This document shows, piece after piece, positions 1-6,959 of a stretch of 23,597 bases of DNA. The notes beneath the pieces were generated by a model. It did not search any database. It saw nothing but the letters and a program-made list of their open reading frames with translations, and was not told the origin of the DNA. Source of the stretch: a virus; IMG/VR virus record IMGVR_UViG_3300023179_000520, positions 1-23,597 of that record; one strand, given 5' to 3'. How positions within the stretch are numbered: the stretch's first letter is position 1; each line of letters starts with the position of its first letter. Both the position numbers and the translations under genes were made by a program.

Positions 1-154
1 TATTTTCTTTCTTAAATCCTGCAAGAGGAATTTCAAGACAATATTGATCATTTTCTAATACAAAATCAGAATAATGATTATAATTTAAAGCCTCATTAAA
101 TATATTATCAAATACATCTAATGGACTCCTACCATTCCTTAATGTTAATAGCAT
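1..154 (-). CDS. Small heat-shock protein (Hsp20/alpha-crystallin family), 5' part only
   Basis: Leftward gene cut by the window edge; only the first 51 codons are visible. The start ATG is the complement of 152-154, preceded by AAGGAG (complement of 164-169) at a 9-base spacing, which fixes the start. The protein begins MLLTLRNGRSPLDVFDNIF and reaches the signature YCLEIPLAGFKKEN. This matches the entry strand of the alpha-crystallin domain in Hsp20 proteins, whose usual form is Y.LEIPLPGF.KED. Hsp20 proteins are ATP-independent holdases that keep unfolding proteins soluble. They are known from T4-like cyanophages and other large phages, where a role in virion protein folding or host stress is assumed rather than proven. 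The gene diverges from the rest of the window and so probably belongs to another transcription unit. Family assignment is fairly secure despite the short fragment because the motif is exact and correctly placed after a short N-terminal arm. Confidence 0.82.
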   Translation of the reverse strand, partial: MLLTLRNGRSPLDVFDNIFNEALNYNHYSDFVLENDQYCLEIPLAGFKKEN

Positions 155-311
155 ATTATATGTCTCCTTTATATCATTTACCTGCAAGATTTATGCCAAA
201 TTCTTACAGAGATAAAAAAATAAAATAGAGACAAAATTACATTATATTATAATTTTTAATATAGACAAAATGACACAGTTCTAATTTTAATTATTTTGTG
301 TATATATTTAT
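155..311. promoter_or_regulatory. Divergent AT-rich intergenic region with an imperfect direct repeat and promoter-like elements
   Basis: This 157-base gap separates the leftward Hsp20 gene from the rightward gene at 312. An imperfect direct repeat (13 of 15 identical) lies at 227-241 (AGAGACAAAATTACA) and 261-275 (ATAGACAAAATGACA). On the minus strand, TTGTCT (complement of 263-268) and TATAAT (complement of 241-246) are separated by 16 bases, a reasonable sigma-70 promoter for hsp20. On the plus strand, TTTTGTGTATAT at 294-305 sits just before the ATG at 312 and resembles the element at 15437-15448 before another head-related gene. Function is inferred from composition and position only; AT-rich DNA yields TATAAT-like words by chance. 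Confidence 0.4.
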
Positions 312-926
312 ATGCCCATACCACAACCAAAAGATAATGAAAAACAAGCCGACTACATGGGTCGTTGCATGCATAAAGTCAATAAAGACAATCCAAAAAT
401 GCCGAATAAACAACAAGTTGCAATTTGCTTAAATACCTATAGCAACCCAAAGAAGAAAGCTAAAGCAAACGAAATCGAAGTAGACATGAGCGAAGATATT
501 AAAAACTTGAACAAAGTAGAAGAAGTTAAGACCGAAGTAAAAGCAGAACTTGATGGTAAAGGCGAAGTTATTCAAACAACCTTGATGCAAATGCAAAATC
601 AATACAAAATTTTACATTGGCAAACAATGTCATTTTCGCAACATAAATCATTCGATGAAATTGTAAGTAGTTTAGCAGAAAACATTGATGAATTTATTGA
701 AACATACATGGGTAAATATGGAAGAGTAATTTCTGCTGGAACATTTAATCTTACTCTTGCTAATTACAAGGATACAGATTTTGTTGCTCTAACAAATAAT
801 TATATTGAATTTTTAATTGGATTAAATAACGTACTAGATAAAACTCAAGATTCAGATCTATTAAATATTAGAGATGAGATCCTTGGTTCACTTAATCAAT
901 TAAAATATCTACTAACATTGGTATAA
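312..926 (+). CDS. Dps/ferritin-like phage protein (DUF5856-type) with an N-terminal Cys-containing phage motif
   Basis: 204 residues. Residues about 9-44 carry a pattern met at the N-termini of phage head and protease proteins (DYMGRCM, then KQQVAICL, two cysteines at 19 and 39). A charged linker (about 45-85) follows. Residues about 88-204 look all-helical and contain LHWQT at 101-105, then H111, D115, D126 and E130. The H-x3-D-x10-D-x3-E spacing equals that of the Dps ferroxidase site (E. coli H63, D67, D78, E82). H102 corresponds to H51 with a three-residue shorter gap. I recall this region as the phage family DUF5856. Dps proteins oxidise and store iron and protect DNA; iron binding here is an inference. 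The gene starts the rightward unit and is followed 4 bases later by the gene at 931. No Shine-Dalgarno is visible; GTGTATAT precedes the ATG. Family resemblance is fairly sure, activity is not. Confidence 0.6.
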   Translation: MPIPQPKDNEKQADYMGRCMHKVNKDNPKMPNKQQVAICLNTYSNPKKKAKANEIEVDMSEDIKNLNKVEEVKTEVKAELDGKGEVIQTTLMQMQNQYKILHWQTMSFSQHKSFDEIVSSLAENIDEFIETYMGKYGRVISAGTFNLTLANYKDTDFVALTNNYIEFLIGLNNVLDKTQDSDLLNIRDEILGSLNQLKYLLTLV

Positions 927-930
927 AATT

Positions 931-1227
931 ATGAGAAAAAAAGTTTATTATCTTGAATTCGACATTACAGAAACAGAAGCTTATCAAAGTAAATATGGTG
1001 GTAAAAAAAGAAGCGCATTAAAAGATAGTGACTTTTTATTTCCAGAAACTCGTACATTTCCAATTATGTCAGAGCAAGATGTAAGAGATGCAATTAGTAA
1101 TTTTGGTCGCATGAAAAGCAATATGAGTTACGATACATTTGTTCATAAACTCTGGAATAAAGCAAAATCCAAAGGTCTTGAAGGTGGAATGCCAGCAAGC
1201 ACTAAGGAAAAATATAATCTTAAATAA
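931..1227 (+). CDS. Small conserved phage protein of unknown function (DUF6582-like)
   Basis: 98 residues starting MRKKVYYLEF, four bases after the preceding stop. The middle reads ALKDSDFLFPETRTFPI followed by SEQDVRDAISNFGRMK. This is the pattern seen in small phage proteins, and in the C-terminal tails of some prohead proteases, of the form L.D..F.fP..R.yPI.d..HvrnAl..f. I recall these as DUF6582-like. Here the position often held by histidine is aspartate (QDVRDA). The C-terminal part (about 65-98) is basic and helical. No membrane segment or signal peptide is present. It most likely shares a transcript with the Dps-like gene. The family has no firm function; a role near the capsid or packaged DNA is a guess from its usual neighbours. 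Confidence 0.5.
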   Translation: MRKKVYYLEFDITETEAYQSKYGGKKRSALKDSDFLFPETRTFPIMSEQDVRDAISNFGRMKSNMSYDTFVHKLWNKAKSKGLEGGMPASTKEKYNLK

Positions 1228-1236
1228 TTGAATTTC

Positions 1237-1261
1237 TTTAATATATACTTAATATATTAAA
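1237..1261 (+). promoter_or_regulatory. AT-only inverted repeat abutting the phosphoesterase start codon
   Basis: TTTAATATA at 1237-1245 is the exact reverse complement of TATATTAAA at 1253-1261, with a 7-base loop. The right arm ends in the A of the ATG at 1261. The word TAATATATTAA at 1250-1260 recurs at 19440-19450 upstream of another gene. It may be a promoter -10 region or a weak hairpin hiding the start; an AT-rich stem of this size can also arise by chance. Confidence 0.3.
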
Positions 1262-1932
1262 TGAATGAAGTATTAGCAATTTCAGATATTCACCTTGGCG
1301 ATAAAGATTGTCAAGCTAACCAGTTACTTAAAGTATTAAAAAAAGAAAAAGCAAAAACTATATTAATTGTTGGCGATTTATTTGATCATCATAATTTAAA
1401 TAGACTCAATAAAACTCATTGGAAAGTATTATCTAAACTAAGAAAATTAAGCAAAAGAAGCAAAATCATATATTTAATTGGGAATCATTGTTTTCTTAAA
1501 GCAGAATTTATGAGTATTCTTCTTGGTTTTGATTGCAGAGACGAGTATGAATTTGAGATAAAAGATAAGAAATTTATAGCAGTTCATGGTGATATATTTG
1601 ATATATATTTTAGTAAATATAAAAGTATCACAGAATTTATAGTTAATTTTTATTATTTTATTAGACACTATACGCCATTTGCGGATAATTTCTTTAAATT
1701 ATTAAGAAAGAAAACAGAATCTTTAGGTGAAAAAACTTCTAATATAAAAGGAAATGCTATTAAATACTGTGAATTTAATAATAAAGACTCAATTATTTGT
1801 GGTCATAGCCATAAACCTGAGCATGAATATGGTAAATTTGAATATATTAATACTGGAAGTTTTTGTGAAGAAAAGGTTAGTTATGTTGTAATAGATAAGA
1901 AAGGAAAGGTCAATTTAATTTATTTAGATTAA
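1261..1932 (+). CDS. Calcineurin-like metallophosphoesterase (LpxH/UDP-diacylglucosamine pyrophosphatase-like)
   Basis: 223 residues. All the metal-binding blocks of the metallophosphoesterase superfamily are present in order: DIH at 9-11, GDLFDH at 38-43, GNH at 74-76, HGD at 109-111 and GHSH at 181-184, then NTGSF. The overall order, the HGDIFD block and the length close to 240 resemble LpxH, which cleaves UDP-2,3-diacylglucosamine in lipid A synthesis, and its phage-borne relatives. The third block reads GNHC instead of the common GNHD/E; the histidine is retained, so activity is still plausible. The stretch 118-145 is hydrophobic and aromatic and could form the lipid-side cap seen in LpxH-like enzymes. 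The ATG at 1261 lies at the end of an AT-rich inverted repeat and lacks a Shine-Dalgarno. The true substrate (lipid, nucleotide or nucleic acid) cannot be told from sequence. Confidence 0.8.
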   Translation: MNEVLAISDIHLGDKDCQANQLLKVLKKEKAKTILIVGDLFDHHNLNRLNKTHWKVLSKLRKLSKRSKIIYLIGNHCFLKAEFMSILLGFDCRDEYEFEIKDKKFIAVHGDIFDIYFSKYKSITEFIVNFYYFIRHYTPFADNFFKLLRKKTESLGEKTSNIKGNAIKYCEFNNKDSIICGHSHKPEHEYGKFEYINTGSFCEEKVSYVVIDKKGKVNLIYLD

Positions 1933-1960
1933 ATTAAAAATTAATGGTATAATATTGTTA

Positions 1961-2383
1961 ATGAAAAGATATTGTATTTCTTGTGGTTCTCCTACAGAAT
2001 ATTCGCTTAAAAAGCCAATTTTTTGTTCAAATTGTGGTAATTCTTTTGATAAAATTCAAGTTAATAAAGTTACTCAAAAACCAATAGCAGAAAAAAGAAC
2101 TATTAATCCAGTAATAGCTAATAATGTAGACTACGAAATTGATAATGAATTAGATGATATTATTGTTCCAGATATTTCTAAAATTGAAATAGAGATAAAA
2201 TCAGATAATGATATAAAAAATAAAGGTACAAAACTTGGAGAAATAATAGGTACAGCAATTCCATCCGAAGGAGAAAAAAAAGTTAGACAAAAAATTAAAG
2301 GCAAAAGGAATTCTAAAAAACAAATATTAGAGGATTTTTCGAAAGAAGCAGGAACAATCAAAAAAAATAAAGATTCTAAATGA
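1961..2383 (+). CDS. Zinc-ribbon protein with a disordered charged tail, function unknown
   Basis: 140 residues from the ATG at 1961, which is preferred over an in-frame TTG at 1955 because it directly begins MKRYCISCGSP. Residues 5-25 form a zinc ribbon with C5-x2-C8 and C22-x2-C25 (YCISCG and FCSNCG). The rest is low complexity: an acidic middle (NELDDIIVP) and a strongly basic C-terminal third rich in lysine. That layout suits a small nucleic-acid-binding or polymerase-associated adaptor. The stop overlaps the next start in ATGA (2380-2383), so translation is coupled to the sigma-like factor, and a joint role in transcription is an attractive inference. No specific family is recognised beyond the zinc ribbon. 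Confidence 0.6.
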   Translation: MKRYCISCGSPTEYSLKKPIFCSNCGNSFDKIQVNKVTQKPIAEKRTINPVIANNVDYEIDNELDDIIVPDISKIEIEIKSDNDIKNKGTKLGEIIGTAIPSEGEKKVRQKIKGKRNSKKQILEDFSKEAGTIKKNKDSK

Positions 2384-3063
2384 AGTCTTCTAAAGTGACC
2401 TTCGAAAATAAAATTTCGGAGATAAATCAAGAAATCAATAAAAGAAGACATAAATGGAATCTAACAACTTTGGCTTGGATGGATTTTAACGATGTATCTC
2501 AAATATTAAGGATACATATCTATAAAAAATGGAATTTATATGATCCCAAGAAACCACTTGCTCCATGGGTTAATCGTATTGTAAGTAATCAAATTAAAAA
2601 TTTAATCAGAAACAACTATGGTAATTATTCTAGACCATGTTTAAGATGTGCAGCGGCAGAACAAGAAGATGGTTGCACAATTTATGCATCTCAATGCAAT
2701 AAATGTCCACTATATGCAAAATGGGAAAAGAGTAAAAAATCTGCACATGATATTAAATTACCAGTTGCACTAGAGAATCATACTCAAGAAGTTCACAATA
2801 TTATTGAAGACGAAATTGATATTGAAAAAACAGCACAAAATATTCACACAAAAATGCAACAAGTACTTAAGCCTATTGAATGGAAATTTTATGAATTATA
2901 TTATATCAAGCATAAGTCTGAAGAAGAATCAGCAAAATTAATGGGATATAAAACTACAGAAAAGAATAGAAAGATTGGATATAAACAAGTCAAGAATCTT
3001 AAAAAATCCATTATGACCAAAGTCAAGAAATATTTATATAATGGAGATATAGATATTCATTAA
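2380..3063 (+). CDS. Sigma-70-like RNA polymerase factor with an inserted cysteine cluster
   Basis: 227 residues. Residues about 34-80 read like sigma region 2: MDFNDVSQILRIHIYKKW, then YDPKKPLAPWVNRIVSNQIKNLIR. This fits the family pattern DlvQ..., kydp...W..ri..N.i.d..R, which binds the beta-prime clamp and the -10 element. Residues about 161-218 resemble region 4 with a helix-turn-helix: LKPIEWKFYELYYIKHKSEEESAKLMGYK. Between them is a cluster C87-x2-C90, C99, C106-x2-C109 that probably binds zinc or iron, which ordinary ECF sigma factors lack. It could direct host polymerase to late promoters, as T4 gp55 does, though it does not obviously resemble gp55. It overlaps the zinc-ribbon gene by ATGA and ends one base before the next gene. 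Sigma-like identity is well supported; the promoter it reads is not known. Confidence 0.68.
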   Translation: MKSSKVTFENKISEINQEINKRRHKWNLTTLAWMDFNDVSQILRIHIYKKWNLYDPKKPLAPWVNRIVSNQIKNLIRNNYGNYSRPCLRCAAAEQEDGCTIYASQCNKCPLYAKWEKSKKSAHDIKLPVALENHTQEVHNIIEDEIDIEKTAQNIHTKMQQVLKPIEWKFYELYYIKHKSEEESAKLMGYKTTEKNRKIGYKQVKNLKKSIMTKVKKYLYNGDIDIH

Positions 3064-3064
3064 T

Positions 3065-4159
3065 ATGAGTGAAAACTTACCAGAACTTACAGAAGAACAA
3101 CAATTAAATCTATTAAATGAATGGAATAATCGCGCAGATAATCCACCATCATTAACAGAATTAGTTAAATTAGCTTTTGGTCGAGATGATCTTGATGGCA
3201 GAAGCAAAGAAGGTAAAGCTGTAAAACAATTTCTCGCAGCAAGACAAATTAAACCACGAAAGAGTCATGAATATCAAGCTAAGGGTCTTATTGAATTAAC
3301 AGAAGATCAAAAAGAATATATTAGTAATAATTGCGCGACTATGACAGGAATTGAAATAGCCAAAATTTTATTTAAAAATGAATCATTAACAAATCTTTCT
3401 CAAGAAACCAGAAGTGTTCTTGAATATATGAAAACTATACCAAGTAACATTAAATATCTTAATGATACAAATGAAAATGCTGCTACAGAAATATATAAAG
3501 CTCCAAGAAGCGAAGAAAGAATGATAGCGAAAATTAATAGATATATATTAGATGGAATTGACAAAGAAAAGATTACTCCAAGACAAAAGAAAGAAGTAAA
3601 TTCTTTGATTGGTTACATGAATACTTATAGATTTACTCATCAAATTAATCTCTATGATGATGAAAATGATAGAGAACTTTTTGAAAGCAGCTTTGTAAGA
3701 TATACTTATGATAAAAGTGATTTAACTCAAGAAGAAGTTGATCAATATATTGTTTTAGCAACAGAAGTAGTAATATCATCAAGTATTCAGCAAACTATTA
3801 CAACTCTTCAAAATCAAATAGATATTGCAACTCAAGAAGATGGTAAAATTCCTATGACACTAGTAGAAGCTAGTAGCACAGCTAGAAAAGAATATAATGA
3901 TTGCGTTAATCGTCAGCAAAAACTACTACAAGACCTTAAAGTTAAAAGAAGCGAAAGGCTTAGCAAACAAGTCAAAGAAAACGCTAGTATCCTTAATCTT
4001 GTTGAAATGTGGAAACAAGAAGAATCAAGGCAAAAACTATTAAAAATAGCAGAACTTAGAAAAAATACTATTAAGAAAGAAATTGAACGTCTTGGTACAA
4101 TGGATGAATTAAAAGCTAGAATACTTGGAATATCAGAGGATGATATTTTAAACGGATAA
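3065..4159 (+). CDS. Packaging-module protein with duplicated helical N-terminal units; possible small terminase or DNA-binding protein
   Basis: 364 residues, not matched to a named family. Two related units sit at the N-terminus. The first begins ELTEEQ at 7-12, followed by SLTELVKLAF and then KAVKQFL. The second begins ELTEDQ at 77-82, followed by TGIEIAKILF and then RSVLEYM. Each looks like a helix-turn-helix, offset by exactly 70 residues. Residues about 145-200 are basic (PRSEERMIAKINRYIL, PRQKKEV). The region from about 230 to 350 is a long charged helical or coiled-coil segment (QNQIDIATQED, KEIERLGTMDELKARIL). Two DNA-binding-like units plus an oligomerising helical region directly upstream of the nuclease and large terminase would suit a small terminase, but the protein is longer than typical ones (about 150-200 residues). 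It starts 1 base after the sigma stop and ends 4 bases before the nuclease start. Confidence 0.5.
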   Translation: MSENLPELTEEQQLNLLNEWNNRADNPPSLTELVKLAFGRDDLDGRSKEGKAVKQFLAARQIKPRKSHEYQAKGLIELTEDQKEYISNNCATMTGIEIAKILFKNESLTNLSQETRSVLEYMKTIPSNIKYLNDTNENAATEIYKAPRSEERMIAKINRYILDGIDKEKITPRQKKEVNSLIGYMNTYRFTHQINLYDDENDRELFESSFVRYTYDKSDLTQEEVDQYIVLATEVVISSSIQQTITTLQNQIDIATQEDGKIPMTLVEASSTARKEYNDCVNRQQKLLQDLKVKRSERLSKQVKENASILNLVEMWKQEESRQKLLKIAELRKNTIKKEIERLGTMDELKARILGISEDDILNG

Positions 4160-4163
4160 ATTT

Positions 4164-5099
4164 ATGTCAGTTATATGTAAAGTAGATGGAAAAGAGTTTC
4201 CAAGTGAAAAGGCATTACATATGTCGCTCAAGGGCTATGGCTTAAATAAAGTTAAATACTATCAAACATACTTTGAAAGACGAGACTTATTAACTAATGA
4301 GCTTATTAATTTTAAAACCAAAGAACAATATTTAAATAGTGATTTTAATGATAAGAACAATATGAAAAAATGGCTAAAGCAACAGCCAATCGAAAAAGCT
4401 CAAGAATATTGTAAACAACTATTATCCAAAAGAAAAGATGATAAAAATTTAACTTATAGTCCTTCTCAAGTAGAGTTAAGAACAATCATGGCACCATCTA
4501 TTGTTTTTTATAATAAGATATTTGACGATTATTATGATGTTTGTTCAAGTTTAGGATTGGAGAATAGATTTATTCATCCCAAAAATATAGTAAATCAATT
4601 TACAAACAAATTAAATAAAAAATCAATTATATATGTTGATACAAGAGAACAAAGTTGGTTAAAGTTTGATACAAAGTTTGAAATTAAGACTTTACCATTT
4701 GGAGACTATTCTTGCAGTAATGATAATTGTAAATGCTTTATAGAAAGAAAAAGTTTAAGTGATTTTATTAGTACATTGAGTGTCAAAAACTTTGATAGAT
4801 TTAAAAATGAAATAGATAGAGCAAAGAAAAGTGGAGCATATTTAATTGTTATAGTTGAAGAAAAACTATCTAACGCACTTAGCTTTCAATATCTTCCACA
4901 TATTAGCAAAAAGATTAAGGCAACTCCAGAATATATATTTCATAATGTCAGAGAATTATTACAAAACTATGATAATCTACAATTTCTTTTTGTAGATGGA
5001 AGAGGAGAGATGACGAGAGTAATTGAGTCTATTTTTACATCAAATTGCTTTTACAAGCAAGTAGATCTTCAATTAGCTTATGATCTAAAACTATTATGA
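4164..5099 (+). CDS. ERCC4-type (XPF/Mus81-like) structure-specific endonuclease
   Basis: 311 residues. The C-terminal half (about 153-300) is an ERCC4 nuclease domain: YVDTREQ at 157-163, GDY at 180-182, ERKSLSDF at 194-201, RFKNE at 212-216 and a hydrophobic strand YLIVIVEE at 226-233. These give the GD...ERK...D active-site signature of XPF, Mus81 and archaeal Hef, which cut flaps, forks and branched DNA with a metal ion. Three cysteines inside the GD-ERK gap (184, 189, 191) are unusual. Residues 1-140 form a separate domain of unknown type containing ICKVDGKEFPSEKALHMSLK. The gene overlaps the large terminase in ATGA (5096-5099). That coupling suggests a job in packaging or DNA maturation, similar in purpose to T4 endonuclease VII, which resolves branches before packaging. 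Nuclease family is confident; substrate is inferred. Confidence 0.82.
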   Translation: MSVICKVDGKEFPSEKALHMSLKGYGLNKVKYYQTYFERRDLLTNELINFKTKEQYLNSDFNDKNNMKKWLKQQPIEKAQEYCKQLLSKRKDDKNLTYSPSQVELRTIMAPSIVFYNKIFDDYYDVCSSLGLENRFIHPKNIVNQFTNKLNKKSIIYVDTREQSWLKFDTKFEIKTLPFGDYSCSNDNCKCFIERKSLSDFISTLSVKNFDRFKNEIDRAKKSGAYLIVIVEEKLSNALSFQYLPHISKKIKATPEYIFHNVRELLQNYDNLQFLFVDGRGEMTRVIESIFTSNCFYKQVDLQLAYDLKLL

Positions 5100-6940
5100 T
5101 ATATTCTCCAGATAAATATAAAAAAGATTATCCAGATATTAATAAAGAATTAATGGAACTTAAAGGTATTCTTAATGACAAAGATGCTAAAATTTCTCTT
5201 GCTAAATTTTTAAGAGCTAATTTAGGGTTTACTACCGAACTTATAAGTGGTATCAAATTAGCGCCATATCAAGAGATTCATCTTAAAGGTTTATTAAATA
5301 GAAACTTTAGTATGTGCGTATTTGGTCGAGGCTGTGGTAAAAGTTTTATTGCAAGTATATTTTGTTTTCTTCAATGCGTTTTTGAACCTAATACTAAAAT
5401 CCTAATTGCAGGACCAACATTTAGAACAGCTAGATTTATATTTAATAATTTGGAAAAGATTGTAAATAGCAAAGGCGCGGAACTTCTTCAGCAAGCTTTT
5501 GGCGTAAAAAGTAAAAGAAATGATCAATATGAATGGTCAATTAATGGTGGAAGTATTGTAGCTATCCCTTTAAGTGGAGAAAAGATTCGAGGATTCCGTG
5601 CTAATGTACTAGTGCTTGATGAGTTTCTTTTGCTATCTGAAGATATTGTTAAAACTGTTTTGATGCCGTTCTTGGTTGCTCCACAAAATATGAAAGAACG
5701 AATGGAGATTAGAGAAATGGAAGATGCTTTAATTAGAGAAGGAGCGATGAAAGAAGAAGATAGAATGGTGTTCGAAAATAATAGTAAAATGATAGCTCTT
5801 TCTTCTGCAAGTTATACATTTGAAAATCTTTATAAAACATATAATGAATGGGTAGAAAAAATTCATTCAAAAGAAGATACAGAAGCATCTTATTTTGTAT
5901 CTCAATTAAGTTATGAAGCTTTACCTCCAGAGATGGTAGATAAAACAATTATTGAAGAAGCTCAAAATGGAGGATCAAGTCATAGTAGTTTCTTAAGAGA
6001 ATATTGTGCAAGATTTATTGATGGTAGTGATAGTTATTTTAGCGCAAAAAAGATGGAAGAATGCACGATTCCAAATGGTCAAACTCCTCATACATTAATG
6101 AAAGGAACTCCTGGAAAAAAATATATTCTTGGTATTGATCCTAATATGAGTGATAGTCCTAATGCGGATTATTTTGCTATGGCAGTAATGGAAATTGATG
6201 AAGAAACTAAAACTGGTACATTAGTTCATACTTATGCTGGATTAGGCAATTTAAAAAATCACGTTAATTATTTATATTATCTTATGACTAATTTTAATAT
6301 TGTATTTATGATTTTGGATAATGCTGGCGCTGATATATTTCTTTCTGCTTGTAACCAATCTGAATTATTTAAAAGCAATAATCTAGTAATCAATACTTTC
6401 GAATTTAATTCTGATTTAGAGGGCGCAGATTATGATCAAGAAATTCGTAAAGTTCGAAATAATTATAATCTAGAATCAAAGAAAATAGCTTTTAATCAGG
6501 TATTTACAAGTAACTTTATTCGTAAAGCTAATGAACATTTGCAAGCCTCTATTGATTATAAGAAAATATGGTTTGCTAGTAAAACTTGTGCTAATGATAA
6601 CTTCTTTGAAACGGTATTTAGTCAAAATATTCCATTAGATTTAATGAAAACAGAAGAAAAGAAAGATTGGTCTACTCTGGACTTTATTGAAAATCAAGAC
6701 GACTTTATATATCAAACTAAAAAACAATGTACTCTAGTAGAACACTCATCTACAGCTAGAGGTACTCAATCCTTCGATTTGCCTCAACACTTGAAACGAA
6801 GCAGTTCATCTAATAAAGCTAGAAAAGATAATTATTCTGCACTTTTATTAGGAAATTGGGGTTTAAAGTGCTATTATGATATAATGACCGCCCCAAAAGA
6901 GGAAATATCTCAGACTTTCACCCCAATAATGATAAAATAA
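5096..6940 (+). CDS. terL: Terminase large subunit (packaging ATPase and nuclease)
   Basis: 614 residues, about the length of T4 gp17. The ATPase domain has FGRGCGKS at 76-83 (Walker A) and VLVLDE at 171-176 (Walker B with catalytic glutamate). IALSSAS at 233-239 is the probable coupling motif. The C-terminal RNase H-fold nuclease begins at ILGIDPN (344-350, metal-binding D348) and continues through FMILDNAGAD. The protein docks on the portal and pumps DNA into the prohead, then cuts the concatemer. It is translationally coupled to the ERCC4-type nuclease upstream and followed after 19 bases by the portal gene, the usual order. The stop codon is directly followed by a GTGTAAT element. No truncation or frameshift is visible. 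Confidence 0.95.
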   Translation: MIYSPDKYKKDYPDINKELMELKGILNDKDAKISLAKFLRANLGFTTELISGIKLAPYQEIHLKGLLNRNFSMCVFGRGCGKSFIASIFCFLQCVFEPNTKILIAGPTFRTARFIFNNLEKIVNSKGAELLQQAFGVKSKRNDQYEWSINGGSIVAIPLSGEKIRGFRANVLVLDEFLLLSEDIVKTVLMPFLVAPQNMKERMEIREMEDALIREGAMKEEDRMVFENNSKMIALSSASYTFENLYKTYNEWVEKIHSKEDTEASYFVSQLSYEALPPEMVDKTIIEEAQNGGSSHSSFLREYCARFIDGSDSYFSAKKMEECTIPNGQTPHTLMKGTPGKKYILGIDPNMSDSPNADYFAMAVMEIDEETKTGTLVHTYAGLGNLKNHVNYLYYLMTNFNIVFMILDNAGADIFLSACNQSELFKSNNLVINTFEFNSDLEGADYDQEIRKVRNNYNLESKKIAFNQVFTSNFIRKANEHLQASIDYKKIWFASKTCANDNFFETVFSQNIPLDLMKTEEKKDWSTLDFIENQDDFIYQTKKQCTLVEHSSTARGTQSFDLPQHLKRSSSSNKARKDNYSALLLGNWGLKCYYDIMTAPKEEISQTFTPIMIK

Positions 6941-6947
6941 GTGTAAT
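6941..6947 (+). promoter_or_regulatory. GTGTAAT element before the portal gene
   Basis: GTGTAAT begins immediately after the terminase stop codon and ends 12 bases before the portal ATG, in the context AATAAGTGTAATATT. No good Shine-Dalgarno is present. It is one of seven such elements in front of late genes in this window; whether it acts in transcription or translation is unknown. Confidence 0.5.
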
Positions 6948-6959
6948 ATTTAGCAATAT

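Noticed and set aside
1955-1960. TTG start two codons before the zinc-ribbon ATG
   Set aside because: No ribosome binding site supports it, and the ATG at 1961 leads directly into the cysteine motif.
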